Source: Alcaligenes pakistanensis
GTDB lineage: Bacteria > Pseudomonadota > Gammaproteobacteria > Burkholderiales > Burkholderiaceae_B
Reading direction: 5' to 3'
NCBI RefSeq assembly: GCF_014652815.1
Contig: NZ_BMZN01000003.1
Location: forward strand, 203,429-267,428
DNA length: 64,000 nucleotides
The translations under genes were made by a program, and so were the position numbers. The notes beneath the pieces were generated by a model. That model ran no database searches and had not been told where the DNA came from. It saw nothing but the letters and a program-made list of their open reading frames with translations. Every line of letters begins with the position of its first letter. The first letter of the stretch is position 1. Positions 1 through 9,152 of the stretch are shown one piece after another.

Positions 1-131
1 ATGACTTCTTCAAAGCCATCAAAGATATGCGCACATTGAATGCAGCGTATATAGCCCCGGCGGCGTTGCAGCACTTCCACGCTGGCTGCAAACGATGTCC
101 CGCAACGGGGGCAGCGAGTCTTTAGCTCCAT
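1..131 (-). CDS. Zinc-ribbon protein, N-terminal part (MJ0042/DUF3426-like)
   Basis: Only the first 43 codons lie in the window; the gene runs off the left edge. The start ATG has a good ribosome-binding site (AAGGTGAG about 5 nt upstream). Cys7, Cys10, Cys30 and Cys33 form a CxxC-X19-CxxC zinc ribbon of the kind found at the N-terminus of DUF3426 proteins, which in betaproteobacteria often sit just downstream of prmA on the same strand, as here. The function of the rest cannot be judged. The family assignment comes from the cysteine spacing and the context. Confidence 0.75.
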   Translation of the reverse strand, partial: MELKTRCPRCGTSFAASVEVLQRRRGYIRCIQCAHIFDGFEEV

Positions 132-155
132 GAACTCACCTTAAGTTCTGCCGTC

Positions 156-1076
156 TTAGAACGGGCGTTGACCAGCCAGACACACCCAGCCATCACGCAT
201 CTGCCAGACCGACAAGGGTAGATACGCGGCATACACCTCGATCATTTCCTCGGCTTGCCAGTCATAGATACCGGACAGAATCAGATGCCCACCCGGTTTA
301 ACGCGGTTGGCTAGCATAGGGGCCAGCATACGCAGGGGATTGGCCAGAATATTGGCAACTACCAGATCTGTTTGCCCGGCGGGCATGGCATCGGGCAGCA
401 AGCCCTCAACCTCGACCTGATTGACTTGCGCATTGTAGCGCGTAGCAATGACGGCCTGCTCGTCAATATCCACACCAACCGTGGTGCCTGCACCCAGTTT
501 GCGGGCGGCAATAGCCAAAATGCCAGAGCCGCAACCATAGTCCAGCACGGTCTGGCCGGGCTGCACATGGTGCGCCAACCAATCCAGACACAAATGGGTA
601 GTAGGATGGCTGCCCGTACCAAAGGCCAGACCGGGGTCCAGTTCGATGCGAACCAGGCCATCATCGCCTTCCTGCGCAAGGGGCAGATCCTCGTCGTCCT
701 TGTGCCAGCTGGGAACGATCAAAATACGATCGCCCACTGGAATGGGGCCAAACTGCGACTGCGTCAAACGCACCCAATCCTGATCGGGTACGTCGCGCAC
801 GCTCCATTGCGCTTGCTCAGGCGTCAAAACACCCGCATCAAAGAGCGGTTGCAACAACTCTTCAGGCTCCAGGTCCTCGGGCAGCAAAGCCACAACCCAA
901 TTACGATCCCAGGCCAGCACATCGGGCTCGATGCCGGGTTCGCCAAACAGAGGCTTTTCCTGCTCGGTATCACCGTCAGCATCTTCCACCGATACCGACA
1001 AGGCACCGGCCTCCAGCAAGGCATCGGACAAGCGCTCGGCTTCGTGCTCCTGGCAGCTCAGTAAGAGTTCACGCAT
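156..1076 (-). CDS. prmA: Ribosomal protein L11 methyltransferase
   Basis: A 306-residue SAM-dependent methyltransferase that in the PrmA family methylates ribosomal protein L11 in the cytoplasm. Residues about 147-160 (DPGLAFGTGSHPTT) are the family signature before the Rossmann fold. Residues 177-186 (VLDYGCGSGI) are the SAM-binding motif I, and NILANPL near residue 240 is the PrmA-type motif IV. The N-terminal 130 residues match the L11-recognition domain in length. It lies between accC and the zinc-ribbon gene on the same strand, the usual order accB-accC-prmA in this group. Confidence 0.95.
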   Translation of the reverse strand: MRELLLSCQEHEAERLSDALLEAGALSVSVEDADGDTEQEKPLFGEPGIEPDVLAWDRNWVVALLPEDLEPEELLQPLFDAGVLTPEQAQWSVRDVPDQDWVRLTQSQFGPIPVGDRILIVPSWHKDDEDLPLAQEGDDGLVRIELDPGLAFGTGSHPTTHLCLDWLAHHVQPGQTVLDYGCGSGILAIAARKLGAGTTVGVDIDEQAVIATRYNAQVNQVEVEGLLPDAMPAGQTDLVVANILANPLRMLAPMLANRVKPGGHLILSGIYDWQAEEMIEVYAAYLPLSVWQMRDGWVCLAGQRPF

Positions 1077-1092
1077 ACATAGTTTCCATAAA

Positions 1093-1120
1093 GCAAAACA
1101 GGGGCGAGCCCCTGTTTTGC
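1093..1120 (-). terminator. Hairpin downstream of accC (12-bp stem)
   Basis: A perfect 12-bp stem (GCAAAACAGGGG pairing with its complement) with a 4-nt loop lies between accC and prmA. On the minus strand it is followed by TTTATGG, not a long T-run, so it may be a weak terminator or an mRNA-stabilising hairpin tuning expression between accC and prmA. Confidence 0.5.
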
Positions 1121-1136
1121 ATAATCATCATTGCAA

Positions 1137-1158
1137 TCAGGCCAGGCCCCTGGCCTGA
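1137..1158. repeat. Second inverted repeat in the accC-prmA gap
   Basis: TCAGGCCAGG and CCTGGCCTGA form a 10-bp inverted repeat separated by 2 nt, only 16 bp from the preceding hairpin. It lies just after the accC stop. The role is unknown; it may protect the upstream accBC message. Confidence 0.45.
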
Positions 1159-1171
1159 CCTGTCGCTGGCC

Positions 1172-2521
1172 TTACTTGTTACGTTGGGCCAGTTTTTGTT
1201 CCAGGTAATGAATGCTGGTGCCGCCTGCCTTGAAGCTGGCGTCCTTCATCAATTCCCGGTGCAGATCCACGTTCGTCTTGATTCCTTCCACCACCATTTC
1301 GGACAAGGCAATGTCCATACGGGCAATGGCTTGCTCGCGCGTTTTACCGTAGGTAATCAGCTTGGCAATCATGGAGTCGTAATACGGAGGCACGGTGTAG
1401 CCGGTGAATACGTGCGAGTCGATACGCACGCCAGGGCCACCGGGAGTGTGCCACTTGGTAATCAGACCTGGGCTTGGTACGAAGTTGAACGGATCTTCCG
1501 CATTAATACGGCACTCGATCGAGTGGCCTTCAAATTCAATGTCACGCTGACGCAGGACGAACTTCTCGCCTGCCGCCACTTTGATCTGCTCTTGAACCAG
1601 ATCAATGCCGGTGATCATTTCAGTGATGGTGTGCTCGACCTGAATACGGGTGTTCATCTCGATAAAGAAGAACTCGCCATTTTCGTACAGGAACTCGAAA
1701 GTACCGGCACCGCGATAGCGCATGCGACGGCAAGCGTCAGCACAACGCTCACCAATACGTTCGATCAGGCGGCGAGCAATCCCAGGAGCGGGTGCTTCTT
1801 CAATGACTTTCTGGTGACGACGCTGCATGGAGCAATCGCGCTCGCCCAACCAGATTGCATTGCGTTCACCATCGGCCAATACCTGAATTTCGATATGGCG
1901 TGGATTCTCGAGGTACTTTTCCATGTACACCTCGGGATTATTGAACGCAGCAGCCGCTTCGGTCTTGGTCGTGGCAACGGCCGTCAACAAGGCTGCTTCG
2001 GTGTAGACCACGCGCATGCCTCGACCACCACCACCGCCAGAGGCCTTAATGATGACCGGGTAGCCAACTTCACGTCCAATGCGAATGATTTCCGCCGGAT
2101 CGTCTGGCAAAGCGCCGTCCGAACCAGGAACCACAGGCACGCCGGCCTCGATCATGGCTTTTTTGGCCATAACCTTATCGCCCATCGTGCGGATGTTCTC
2201 AGGACGTGGGCCGATAAAGACAAAACCGCTCTTTTCGACACGATCGGCAAAGTCTGCATTTTCAGCCATGAAGCCGTAGCCAGGATGAATGGCTTCAGCA
2301 TCAGTGACTTCTGCGGCCGAAATAATCGCAGGCATGCTCAGGTAGCTGTCACGGGCCTGGGCGGGACCGATACACACGGCCTCGTCTGCCAGGCGCACGT
2401 ACTTGGCACCACGATCAGCTTCAGAATAAACGACGACTGTCTTGATACCCATCTCGCGGCAAGCGCGCTGGATACGCAAGGCAATTTCGCCCCGATTGGC
2501 GATTAGGACTTTTTCAAACAT
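1172..2521 (-). CDS. accC: Acetyl-CoA carboxylase, biotin carboxylase subunit
   Basis: A 449-residue protein, the normal length for AccC. It carboxylates the biotin carried by BCCP using ATP and bicarbonate, the first half-reaction of fatty-acid synthesis. The ATP-grasp glycine loop (SGGGGGRGM) is at residues 161-169, and the catalytic stretch [10 protein letters not shown] lies near residue 288. It follows accB by 4 bp on the same strand, so the two are cotranscribed. The start next to the accB stop is well supported. Confidence 0.97.
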   Translation of the reverse strand: MFEKVLIANRGEIALRIQRACREMGIKTVVVYSEADRGAKYVRLADEAVCIGPAQARDSYLSMPAIISAAEVTDAEAIHPGYGFMAENADFADRVEKSGFVFIGPRPENIRTMGDKVMAKKAMIEAGVPVVPGSDGALPDDPAEIIRIGREVGYPVIIKASGGGGGRGMRVVYTEAALLTAVATTKTEAAAAFNNPEVYMEKYLENPRHIEIQVLADGERNAIWLGERDCSMQRRHQKVIEEAPAPGIARRLIERIGERCADACRRMRYRGAGTFEFLYENGEFFFIEMNTRIQVEHTITEMITGIDLVQEQIKVAAGEKFVLRQRDIEFEGHSIECRINAEDPFNFVPSPGLITKWHTPGGPGVRIDSHVFTGYTVPPYYDSMIAKLITYGKTREQAIARMDIALSEMVVEGIKTNVDLHRELMKDASFKAGGTSIHYLEQKLAQRNK

Positions 2522-2525
2522 ATCA

Positions 2526-2972
2526 TCAACCGATGACGAACAGAGTCTGACCGTATTCTACCGGCCCGCCGTTTTCAATCAGGATTTCCTTGATGACGCC
2601 GGACTTGTCGGCCTCGATCTCGTTGAGCAGCTTCATCGCCTCGATGATACACAGGGGCTCGCCTTCCTTGACCGTTTGGCCAACTTCAACAAAGGGAGCA
2701 GCGCCTGGGCTGGGAGCGCGGTAGAAAGTGCCGACCATCGGGGACTTGACTGCGTGGCCCTCGGGCACAGCAGGTGCAACAGGAGCAGCAGCGCCAGCAC
2801 CGGGAGCAACAACCTGGGCTACAGGAGCCTCGGGAGCATAGACCACAGGAGCTGCCGAGCTTTGCGAAAATTTAACAATGCGAACCTTGTCATCACCTTC
2901 AGTGATTTCCAGTTCAGCAATGCCGGACTCGGCGACCAGATCGATCAGGGTTTTGAGTTTTCTAAGATCCAT
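2526..2972 (-). CDS. accB: Biotin carboxyl carrier protein of acetyl-CoA carboxylase
   Basis: A 148-residue BCCP. The N-terminal helical segment ([18 protein letters not shown]) matches known AccB starts, and its ATG has GGGAAG about 6 nt upstream, so I prefer it to a start 10 codons earlier. A Pro/Ala-rich linker occupies roughly residues 45-75. The C-terminal biotinyl domain carries the acceptor lysine in [15 protein letters not shown] instead of AMKM is common. It works with AccC encoded immediately downstream. Confidence 0.96.
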   Translation of the reverse strand: MDLRKLKTLIDLVAESGIAELEITEGDDKVRIVKFSQSSAAPVVYAPEAPVAQVVAPGAGAAAPVAPAVPEGHAVKSPMVGTFYRAPSPGAAPFVEVGQTVKEGEPLCIIEAMKLLNEIEADKSGVIKEILIENGGPVEYGQTLFVIG

Positions 2973-3057
2973 GCGTACTTCCCGCAACGCCGCACTAGCC
3001 ACTGACTGGGTCAGGACGGCATTAAAAAATATTGGTCAAAAAAACGAAACGAGCCGC

Positions 3058-3492
3058 CTAACTATTCAAAGCAAACCGCAGAGCGGCTTCATAGCCGTAC
3101 GCCCCCAGCCCCACAATGACACCGCTGGCGGTGTCAGACAGATAGGAGTGGTGACGGAACGGCTCACGACGGTGAACATTGGACAGATGGACTTCAATAA
3201 ACGGAATACCGACACCGGCAAGTGCATCCCGTATCGCCACGCTGGTGTGCGTATAAGCTCCAGCATTGATCAGGATGAACTCGACGCCCTCGGCACGGGC
3301 TTGGTGAATTCGATCGACGAGCCCGCCTTCGTGATTGCTTTGAAAAAAATGACACTGCGCGCCATGCTGGTCGGCCAGCACCTGTAATCCACTGTTAATG
3401 TCATCGAGAGTCTGATGCCCATAGACATCGGGTTCTCGTGTTCCCAGCAGGTTAAGGTTGGGCCCGTTAAGGACCAGAACATGTTTCGCCAT
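3058..3492 (-). CDS. aroQ: Type II 3-dehydroquinate dehydratase
   Basis: A 144-residue small dodecameric-type dehydroquinase that converts 3-dehydroquinate to 3-dehydroshikimate in the shikimate pathway. Visible signatures are the N-terminal [13 protein letters not shown], the catalytic tyrosine shortly after it (PDVYG), the substrate-binding NAGAYTHTS segment and the catalytic histidine in HLSNVHRRE. It precedes accB-accC on the same strand with a gap of about 85 bp, the usual aroQ-accB-accC order. Confidence 0.96.
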   Translation of the reverse strand: MAKHVLVLNGPNLNLLGTREPDVYGHQTLDDINSGLQVLADQHGAQCHFFQSNHEGGLVDRIHQARAEGVEFILINAGAYTHTSVAIRDALAGVGIPFIEVHLSNVHRREPFRHHSYLSDTASGVIVGLGAYGYEAALRFALNS

Positions 3493-3653
3493 AGCGGATT
3501 TTTCGTCAAGACAGACCGCCTTTTTACGCTAAATAACGTCATTTGTCCATAAACCTGCTTGGCTTACAAACAGTTAGCAATCGTCCCATCCCGTTTTAAA
3601 CAGGGCTGCAACAGACCCGTAATTTGACGAAATTAAGCGAAAAAGTCGGCCAG

Positions 3654-4151
3654 TTAGCGTTGAGACTTAATAACTTCGTCCAATTTTTGGGGATCTATCT
3701 GGCCCAAAATGCGTTCGTTGACCCGGCCATTGCTTCCAAACACGACGGTAAAGGGCAAACCACCCTTTTTATTGCCCACGCTGCGCATTTGTTTGAGCCC
3801 GCCCGAGCCTGCCAGGAGAATGTCGTAACTGACAGGAACGCGCTCCAGGAACTCCTGCACATTGTCCAACGAGTCCACGGCGATACCCACAAAGCTGACG
3901 TCGGGGTAGCGTTCATGCAGGGCTTGCAGGTCTGGCATTTCCTTCACGCAGGGTGCGCACCAGGTAGCCCAGAAGTTAATCACCAAAGGCTTGCCTATAT
4001 AAGTAGACAAGGAGCGATCTTCGCCCTGCAGATTCTTGAAGCTTTGAGCCAGAAAAGGATCCGATGGCAACAAGCTGGCCCAAGGGGCAGGATGCAAAGC
4101 CAAGAGACTGGCACACAGTAAGGATTTCTGGAGAAAAAAACGCCGACGCAT
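3654..4151 (-). CDS. TlpA/ResA-type periplasmic thiol-disulfide oxidoreductase
   Basis: A 165-residue thioredoxin-fold protein with an N-terminal signal sequence (RRR followed by a hydrophobic stretch to about residue 25) and the redox motif WCAPC near residue 64. The cis-proline segment KGGLPFTVVF is present. TlpA/ResA family members act in the periplasm, often reducing apocytochromes or other thiol proteins. It is transcribed divergently from mpl and alone, so the partner is not shown by context. Confidence 0.88.
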   Translation of the reverse strand: MRRRFFLQKSLLCASLLALHPAPWASLLPSDPFLAQSFKNLQGEDRSLSTYIGKPLVINFWATWCAPCVKEMPDLQALHERYPDVSFVGIAVDSLDNVQEFLERVPVSYDILLAGSGGLKQMRSVGNKKGGLPFTVVFGSNGRVNERILGQIDPQKLDEVIKSQR

Positions 4152-4259
4152 ACTGGCTCACACTTGAAAAAATATCACCAGGGGATGATAGCACCGGCCC
4201 TCACCAAAGCTCACGCATCAGATCAAACAGTCGTCTAGAATACAGGCCGGAGGATTGTC

Positions 4260-5624
4260 ATGCACATACATATACTAGGAATTTGCGGCACATTCATGGG
4301 CGGTCTGGCCCTGATTGCCCGTTCGGCAGGCCATACCGTCACCGGTTGCGATGCGGGGGTCTATCCGCCCATGAGCACGCAACTGGAAGAACAAGGCATC
4401 GCCCTGATCGAAGGCTTTGGCGCAGAACAAACCGGTCTGGCCCCTGATCTCTATATAGTGGGTAATGTGGTTACGCGCGGAAATCCTCTGATGGAAGCCA
4501 TTCTGGATCAGGGTTTGCCTTATACCTCCGGCCCCCAATGGCTGGGTGAAAACATTCTGCACAAGCAGCATGTGCTGGCGGTGGCTGGCACCCATGGCAA
4601 AACCTCCACCAGCTCCATGCTGGGCTGGATTCTGGAACAGGCCGATCTATCGCCCAACTTCCTGATTGGTGGCGTGGCTCCTGGCCTGGGCGTTTCAGCC
4701 CGCTTCAATCCAGAGCAATCATTGTTTGTGATTGAGGCCGACGAATACGACACCGCCTTTTTCGACAAACGCTCCAAATTTGTCCACTACCGCCCGCGCA
4801 CGGCCATTTTGAACAATCTGGAATACGATCACGCCGACATCTTCCCCGATCTGCACGCTATCCAGACCCAATTTCACCATCTGGTGCGTACTATCCCCTC
4901 CACCGGACTGATTCTGACGCCCACCCATACCGCCAGCCTGGATGAAACCCTGGCGCGAGGTTGCTGGACGCCTGTCGAACAGTTTGGCCCCGAAGGCGAT
5001 TGGGACAGCAAAGCCCTGAGCCCCACCTCCTTCGAGGTGTGCTTCAAAGGACAGCCCCAAGGTGTCGTGCAATGGACACTGACTGGCGAACACAATCGCC
5101 TCAATGCCCTGGCCTCTATCGCCGCAGCGCATCACGTAGGGGTGAAACCCGAACAGGCTTGCGCCGCGCTCAGCCAATTTGCAGGCATCAAACGCCGTAT
5201 GGAAGTACGCGGTGTGGTCAATGACGTTACCGTCTACGACGATTTTGCCCATCACCCCACAGCTATCGCCACCACACTGGCCGGATTGCGCAGCCAGACT
5301 GGCAAGGCCACCCGAATTCTGGCCGTGCTGGAGCCGCGCTCCAACACTATGAAACTGGGTGCCATGGCCGCCCGCCTGCCCGGCTCGCTACAAGAGGCGG
5401 ATCTGGTGTTCTGCTATGGCGAAACCCAGGGCAAGCACGCACTGGGCTGGGATGCGGCCCAAGTACTGGCCCCTTTGGGTGATCGCGCCACAGCCTGGAA
5501 TGATTTGGATAAAATGGTGCAGGCCATTATTCAGGCCAGCCAGCCCGGCGATGCCATTGTCGTGATGAGTAACGGCAGTTTTGGCGGCATTCATCAGCGC
5601 CTGCTGGATCAACTGTCAAGCTGA
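4260..5624 (+). CDS. mpl: UDP-N-acetylmuramate:tripeptide ligase (murein recycling)
   Basis: A 454-residue Mur ligase family enzyme. Mpl attaches the recycled tripeptide L-Ala-gamma-D-Glu-meso-DAP to UDP-MurNAc. Residues about 1-20 hold the N-terminal nucleotide-binding fold (HILGICGTFMGG), GTHGKTSTS at 110-118 is the ATP P-loop, and the family segment YDDFAHHPTA lies near residue 325. The length fits Mpl, and GICGTFMGG is typical of Mpl as opposed to MurC. A start at ATG 4260 follows AGGCCGGAGGATTGTC, a good ribosome-binding site. Confidence 0.95.
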   Translation: MHIHILGICGTFMGGLALIARSAGHTVTGCDAGVYPPMSTQLEEQGIALIEGFGAEQTGLAPDLYIVGNVVTRGNPLMEAILDQGLPYTSGPQWLGENILHKQHVLAVAGTHGKTSTSSMLGWILEQADLSPNFLIGGVAPGLGVSARFNPEQSLFVIEADEYDTAFFDKRSKFVHYRPRTAILNNLEYDHADIFPDLHAIQTQFHHLVRTIPSTGLILTPTHTASLDETLARGCWTPVEQFGPEGDWDSKALSPTSFEVCFKGQPQGVVQWTLTGEHNRLNALASIAAAHHVGVKPEQACAALSQFAGIKRRMEVRGVVNDVTVYDDFAHHPTAIATTLAGLRSQTGKATRILAVLEPRSNTMKLGAMAARLPGSLQEADLVFCYGETQGKHALGWDAAQVLAPLGDRATAWNDLDKMVQAIIQASQPGDAIVVMSNGSFGGIHQRLLDQLSS

Positions 5625-5652
5625 CCCTCTTATATATATAGCAGGTGCCCCC

Positions 5653-6240
5653 ATGATCCTCTATCTACACGGCTTTCGTTCCTCGCCTTCGTCCTTTAAA
5701 GCGCAGCGCCTGAAACAAACCTTGCAGGACAGAGGCTTATTGCATCTGTGGCGTTGCCCCCAGCTACCCGCCAGCCCAGCCCAAGCCATTGCCATGTGCA
5801 AACGGATTGTGGATACGGAAATGCAAGCAGGTATGGTGCCAGAGCAATTATGCGTGATGGGTTCCTCGCTGGGCGGTTACTATGCCAGCCACCTGGCCCA
5901 GTTCTATCACAGCCGTGCCGTCTTACTGAACCCGGTCGTCTACGCAGGCCGGGATCTGGCTACGCAAGTGGGCGAGCACGTCTGTTATCACTCGCCGGAC
6001 CCGTTTCACTTTCTGCCTGACTATGTGGATGAGCTTAACGACATTCACGTGCCTCGCCCGGTCGATCCCCAGCGCTTTTACCTGCTGGCGGCCAAAGGCG
6101 ATGAGGTGCTGAACTGGCGCGAAATGGCCGACTGGTACAAGGGTAGCCAAGGGCACATTCTGGAAGGAGGTGATCATGGGCTGTCTGACTTTGATCCCTG
6201 GATCGACGATATTTTGCGCTTTGCCTTGCCACAACCTTAA
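5653..6240 (+). CDS. YqiA/YcfP-type alpha/beta hydrolase
   Basis: A 195-residue alpha/beta hydrolase. It opens with MILYLHGFRSSPSSFK, the typical beginning of YqiA esterases; this ATG has AGGTG upstream and is preferred to a longer in-frame start inside mpl. The nucleophile elbow is GSSLGG and the catalytic histidine is probably in GGDHGLSDF. YqiA family proteins hydrolyse short acyl esters and CoA esters in vitro; the natural substrate is unknown. It lies 28 bp after mpl and 41 bp before the RNB gene, probably in one transcript. Confidence 0.88.
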   Translation: MILYLHGFRSSPSSFKAQRLKQTLQDRGLLHLWRCPQLPASPAQAIAMCKRIVDTEMQAGMVPEQLCVMGSSLGGYYASHLAQFYHSRAVLLNPVVYAGRDLATQVGEHVCYHSPDPFHFLPDYVDELNDIHVPRPVDPQRFYLLAAKGDEVLNWREMADWYKGSQGHILEGGDHGLSDFDPWIDDILRFALPQP

Positions 6241-6281
6241 ATATATTTACCGGATGGCCCACGCCATCCAGATGGAAAATC

Positions 6282-8171
6282 ATGTACGTCCTTTTTGAAG
6301 ACAGCGGTAATTTCAAAGCAGAAAAAATATTTTCTGACAGCGATACCACCATGCAGGTGGAATCCGCGTCTGGCAAACGCAGCAAAATAAAGAAAAACAG
6401 CGTTCTGTTTAGCTTTGAGCAACCTGCTCCTGCAGAGCTGCTGGAGAAAGCGCAAGCGCTGGCCGAATCCCTGGACATCGACTTTCTATGGGAATGTGCG
6501 CCTCAGGAAGAGTTTGAAGCTGCCAGCCTGGCCCAGGAGTATTTTGGCCACGCGCCCAGTGCCGTTGAAAAAACCGGCACTATTTTTGCGCTGCACAGCT
6601 CGCCCGCTTACTTCCACCGCCGTGGCAAGGGTCTGTATCGCCCCGCCCCCCCGGACATTTTGCAAGCAGCCCTGGCTGCGATTGAAAAGAAACGGCTGCA
6701 GCAAGAGCAAGTTCAGGCCTGGGCTGAGCAAATGATCAAGGGCGAATTGCCGCCCGAAGTCGCCGAGAAAGCCGGTACCTTCCTGACCCAGCCCGACAAG
6801 AACACGCTGGAATGGAAAGCCTTTGATCAGGCCCAAAAGGAATTGAGCGTCAGCACTGAAAAACTGCTGCTCTCGCTGGGCGCCTGGTCCAACCCGCTGA
6901 CTTTGCATCAGCATCGCTTCCTGGCTGCTCATTTCCCTAAAGGCACGGGCTTTCCTGCCACGACTCTGCAAAACTGGGGCCAGGATCTGCCGGAAGCCGA
7001 CGTTACTGCTTACTCGGTGGACGATGCCAACACCATTGAAATCGACGATGCCTTGTCGGTTCAACACCCCGAGCCGGGTCGCCTGCGTGTCGGCGTACAC
7101 ATTGCCGTCCCCTCTCTGGCGATGGCCCGTGGCAACGAGGTAGACCAGATTGCCCGCAATCGCATGGCAACGGTCTACACGCCGGGCTACAAGATCCCCA
7201 TGCTGCCGCCCGAGTTGATTGCACATTTTTCGCTGGATCAAGGCAAAAGCCGCCCCACCCTGTCTTTGTATATTGATGCCGATATCAATACAGGCGAAAT
7301 TCTGTCGCACCAGACCCGTCTGGAGCGTATTACCGTCGCTGGCAATCTGCGCCAGCATGAGCTGGACCCCCTGATCAGCGAAGAAGCACTGAACGACGAC
7401 ACGGCTGAACTACCCTACGCAGAATGGCTGCGCCCTCTCTGGGCTTTCTCGCGTCAGTTGTCGGCCCAGCGTGAAGCCGTACGCGGCAAGCCGGAAAACA
7501 ATAACCGCGTGGAATACAGTTTTGAGCTGGACGGCCCACATGACGACCCGGATTCCATCATTCGTCTGGTGCCACGGGTGCGAAACGCTCCCTTAAGCCT
7601 GCTGATTGCCGAATACATGATTCTGGCCAATCAGCTATGGGGCGGTTTGCTGGCCGAGCACAATGTGCCCGGTATTTACCGCTCCCAGCAGTTCATGCGC
7701 ACCCGCATGTCCACTACACCCGGCCCACATGACTCCATTGGGGTGCCGCAATACATCTGGTCCACCTCACCGTTGCGCCGCTATGTGGACTTGATCAATC
7801 AAGGACAGATTCTGGCCGCTGCCGAACATGGCATTTCGGCCCGTCTGGTTGCCCCCTTCCAGCCCAAGGATGCCGATCTGTACGCCATTATTGGTGCCTT
7901 TGAGTCGCAATACACCCAGTGGGCGGATTACCAGTCCTCGCTGGAACGTTTCTGGTGCCTGCGCTGGCTGCAACAAAACGACATCAAGCAAGTACAGGCC
8001 AGCTTCATCAAAGAAGATCTGGTGCGTTTGACCAATGCGCCTCTGGTTCTTCATGTGCCCGGTCTGCCTGCTCTGGAGCGTGGCCAGGAAGTGACCCTGG
8101 ACCTGCTGTCTTTTGATGAGTTGGCTTTGACAGTAGAAGCTCGTTTGCGCTCGGTCGCCACCGCCGACTAA
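6282..8171 (+). CDS. RNB-domain exoribonuclease (RNase II/R superfamily)
   Basis: A 629-residue protein whose central part is an RNB catalytic domain. The metal-binding region reads DDANTIEIDDALSV near residues 246-260; compared with E. coli RNase II the aspartate equivalent to Asp207 appears to be Glu. The C-terminal part has the RNB-family TSPLRRYVDLINQ motif. The N-terminal 200 residues do not resemble cold-shock domains of RNase II and may be a winged-helix region. It likely degrades single-stranded RNA 3' to 5'. The next gene starts 5 bp after its stop. Confidence 0.9.
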   Translation: MYVLFEDSGNFKAEKIFSDSDTTMQVESASGKRSKIKKNSVLFSFEQPAPAELLEKAQALAESLDIDFLWECAPQEEFEAASLAQEYFGHAPSAVEKTGTIFALHSSPAYFHRRGKGLYRPAPPDILQAALAAIEKKRLQQEQVQAWAEQMIKGELPPEVAEKAGTFLTQPDKNTLEWKAFDQAQKELSVSTEKLLLSLGAWSNPLTLHQHRFLAAHFPKGTGFPATTLQNWGQDLPEADVTAYSVDDANTIEIDDALSVQHPEPGRLRVGVHIAVPSLAMARGNEVDQIARNRMATVYTPGYKIPMLPPELIAHFSLDQGKSRPTLSLYIDADINTGEILSHQTRLERITVAGNLRQHELDPLISEEALNDDTAELPYAEWLRPLWAFSRQLSAQREAVRGKPENNNRVEYSFELDGPHDDPDSIIRLVPRVRNAPLSLLIAEYMILANQLWGGLLAEHNVPGIYRSQQFMRTRMSTTPGPHDSIGVPQYIWSTSPLRRYVDLINQGQILAAAEHGISARLVAPFQPKDADLYAIIGAFESQYTQWADYQSSLERFWCLRWLQQNDIKQVQASFIKEDLVRLTNAPLVLHVPGLPALERGQEVTLDLLSFDELALTVEARLRSVATAD

Positions 8172-8176
8172 GCATC

Positions 8177-9046
8177 ATGTCCAGACCCGACCGCCGCCCC
8201 GCGCCTAAAGACTATCTATGGCTGGCGGTCGCCCTATCTGCGCTGATACACCTGGTACTGATCTTCTGGCCTGCTCGCACGCCCTCGCCAGCCCCGGCCA
8301 ATAACCTGGACGTGGCACTGGTCAATTTCAGTACCGACTCGGTGCCCTTGCATCCCCAACTGTTGGCCCAGCTCAATCTGGACGGTGGGGGCGAACACCA
8401 GCAAGGGCAAGCCAGCAACCCGCTGCCCCTGACAGACCCCAACCTGCCTAATCAGTTGGTGCTGGAAGCCTTGCGAGCGCGCCAGCAAAGTCTGGAGGCC
8501 GAGCAACAACGTCTACTGGGCGAGTTGGAAAGCAAAGACAAAGCGCCTCCCTCCACCCCCAGTCCCGAATATATTGGCGCGTCCATCGAGCCTGGCCCGG
8601 ACGATCACGATCTGGACCCGCAAGTTCACAATAGCCAACTGGCCATTTTGCGTGAACAGATTCGCGAGCAACAACGCCAGCCCCGCTATCACTATCTAGG
8701 CCCCAGCGCCCAGGCCAGCGATCAAGCCCAATACCTGGATCAATGGCGTCAAAAAATTGAGCAAACTGGCACACGTCATTACCCACGTCAGTCGGGCGAA
8801 CAGCTCTATGGCCAGCTTCAGATGACGGTCTATATCCGACGCGATGGCAGCCTTTTGCGCGCCCAGATTACCCAGCCCGCAGAAGAGGCAGCCTTGAATC
8901 TGGCTGCCCGCCGTATTGTGGAGCTGGCGGCTCCCTTCGCGCCCCTGCCCGAGCAAATGGCCCCCGGTTCCGATGTCCTTGTCATCACCCGCACCTGGAG
9001 TTTCACGCATGACAAGCTCAGCATGCACAGCTCGGACCCACAGTAA
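8177..9046 (+). CDS. TonB-like cell-envelope protein
   Basis: A 289-residue protein with one N-terminal membrane segment at about residues 13-30 (LWLAVALSALIHLVLIFW, the SxxxH feature of TonB anchors), a charged, Gln-rich periplasmic middle, and a C-terminal TonB-type domain at about 205-285 containing VYIRRDGSL. TonB proteins pass proton-motive energy to outer-membrane receptors, but no exbB, exbD or receptor gene is nearby. It follows the RNB gene closely and precedes aroE. It could be a TonB-domain scaffold rather than a true energy transducer. Confidence 0.8.
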   Translation: MSRPDRRPAPKDYLWLAVALSALIHLVLIFWPARTPSPAPANNLDVALVNFSTDSVPLHPQLLAQLNLDGGGEHQQGQASNPLPLTDPNLPNQLVLEALRARQQSLEAEQQRLLGELESKDKAPPSTPSPEYIGASIEPGPDDHDLDPQVHNSQLAILREQIREQQRQPRYHYLGPSAQASDQAQYLDQWRQKIEQTGTRHYPRQSGEQLYGQLQMTVYIRRDGSLLRAQITQPAEEAALNLAARRIVELAAPFAPLPEQMAPGSDVLVITRTWSFTHDKLSMHSSDPQ

Positions 9047-9152
9047 GACCGTATTGTCCTGAACAAGCACAAGCGAACGCAGACCCTAGGGTAAAATACG
9101 ACCTTTCAGCCTTGGTGCTGACACCTCATAACAAGATACGCATCGCTAAACC

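Noticed and set aside
1184-2506. 440-residue plus-strand frame opposite accC
   Set aside because: Complete antisense overlap with accC, whose motifs are intact; no ribosome-binding site or recognisable domain.
2600-2660. AMKL instead of AMKM at the BCCP biotin site
   Set aside because: AMKL is found in normal AccB proteins of betaproteobacteria; the acceptor lysine is intact.
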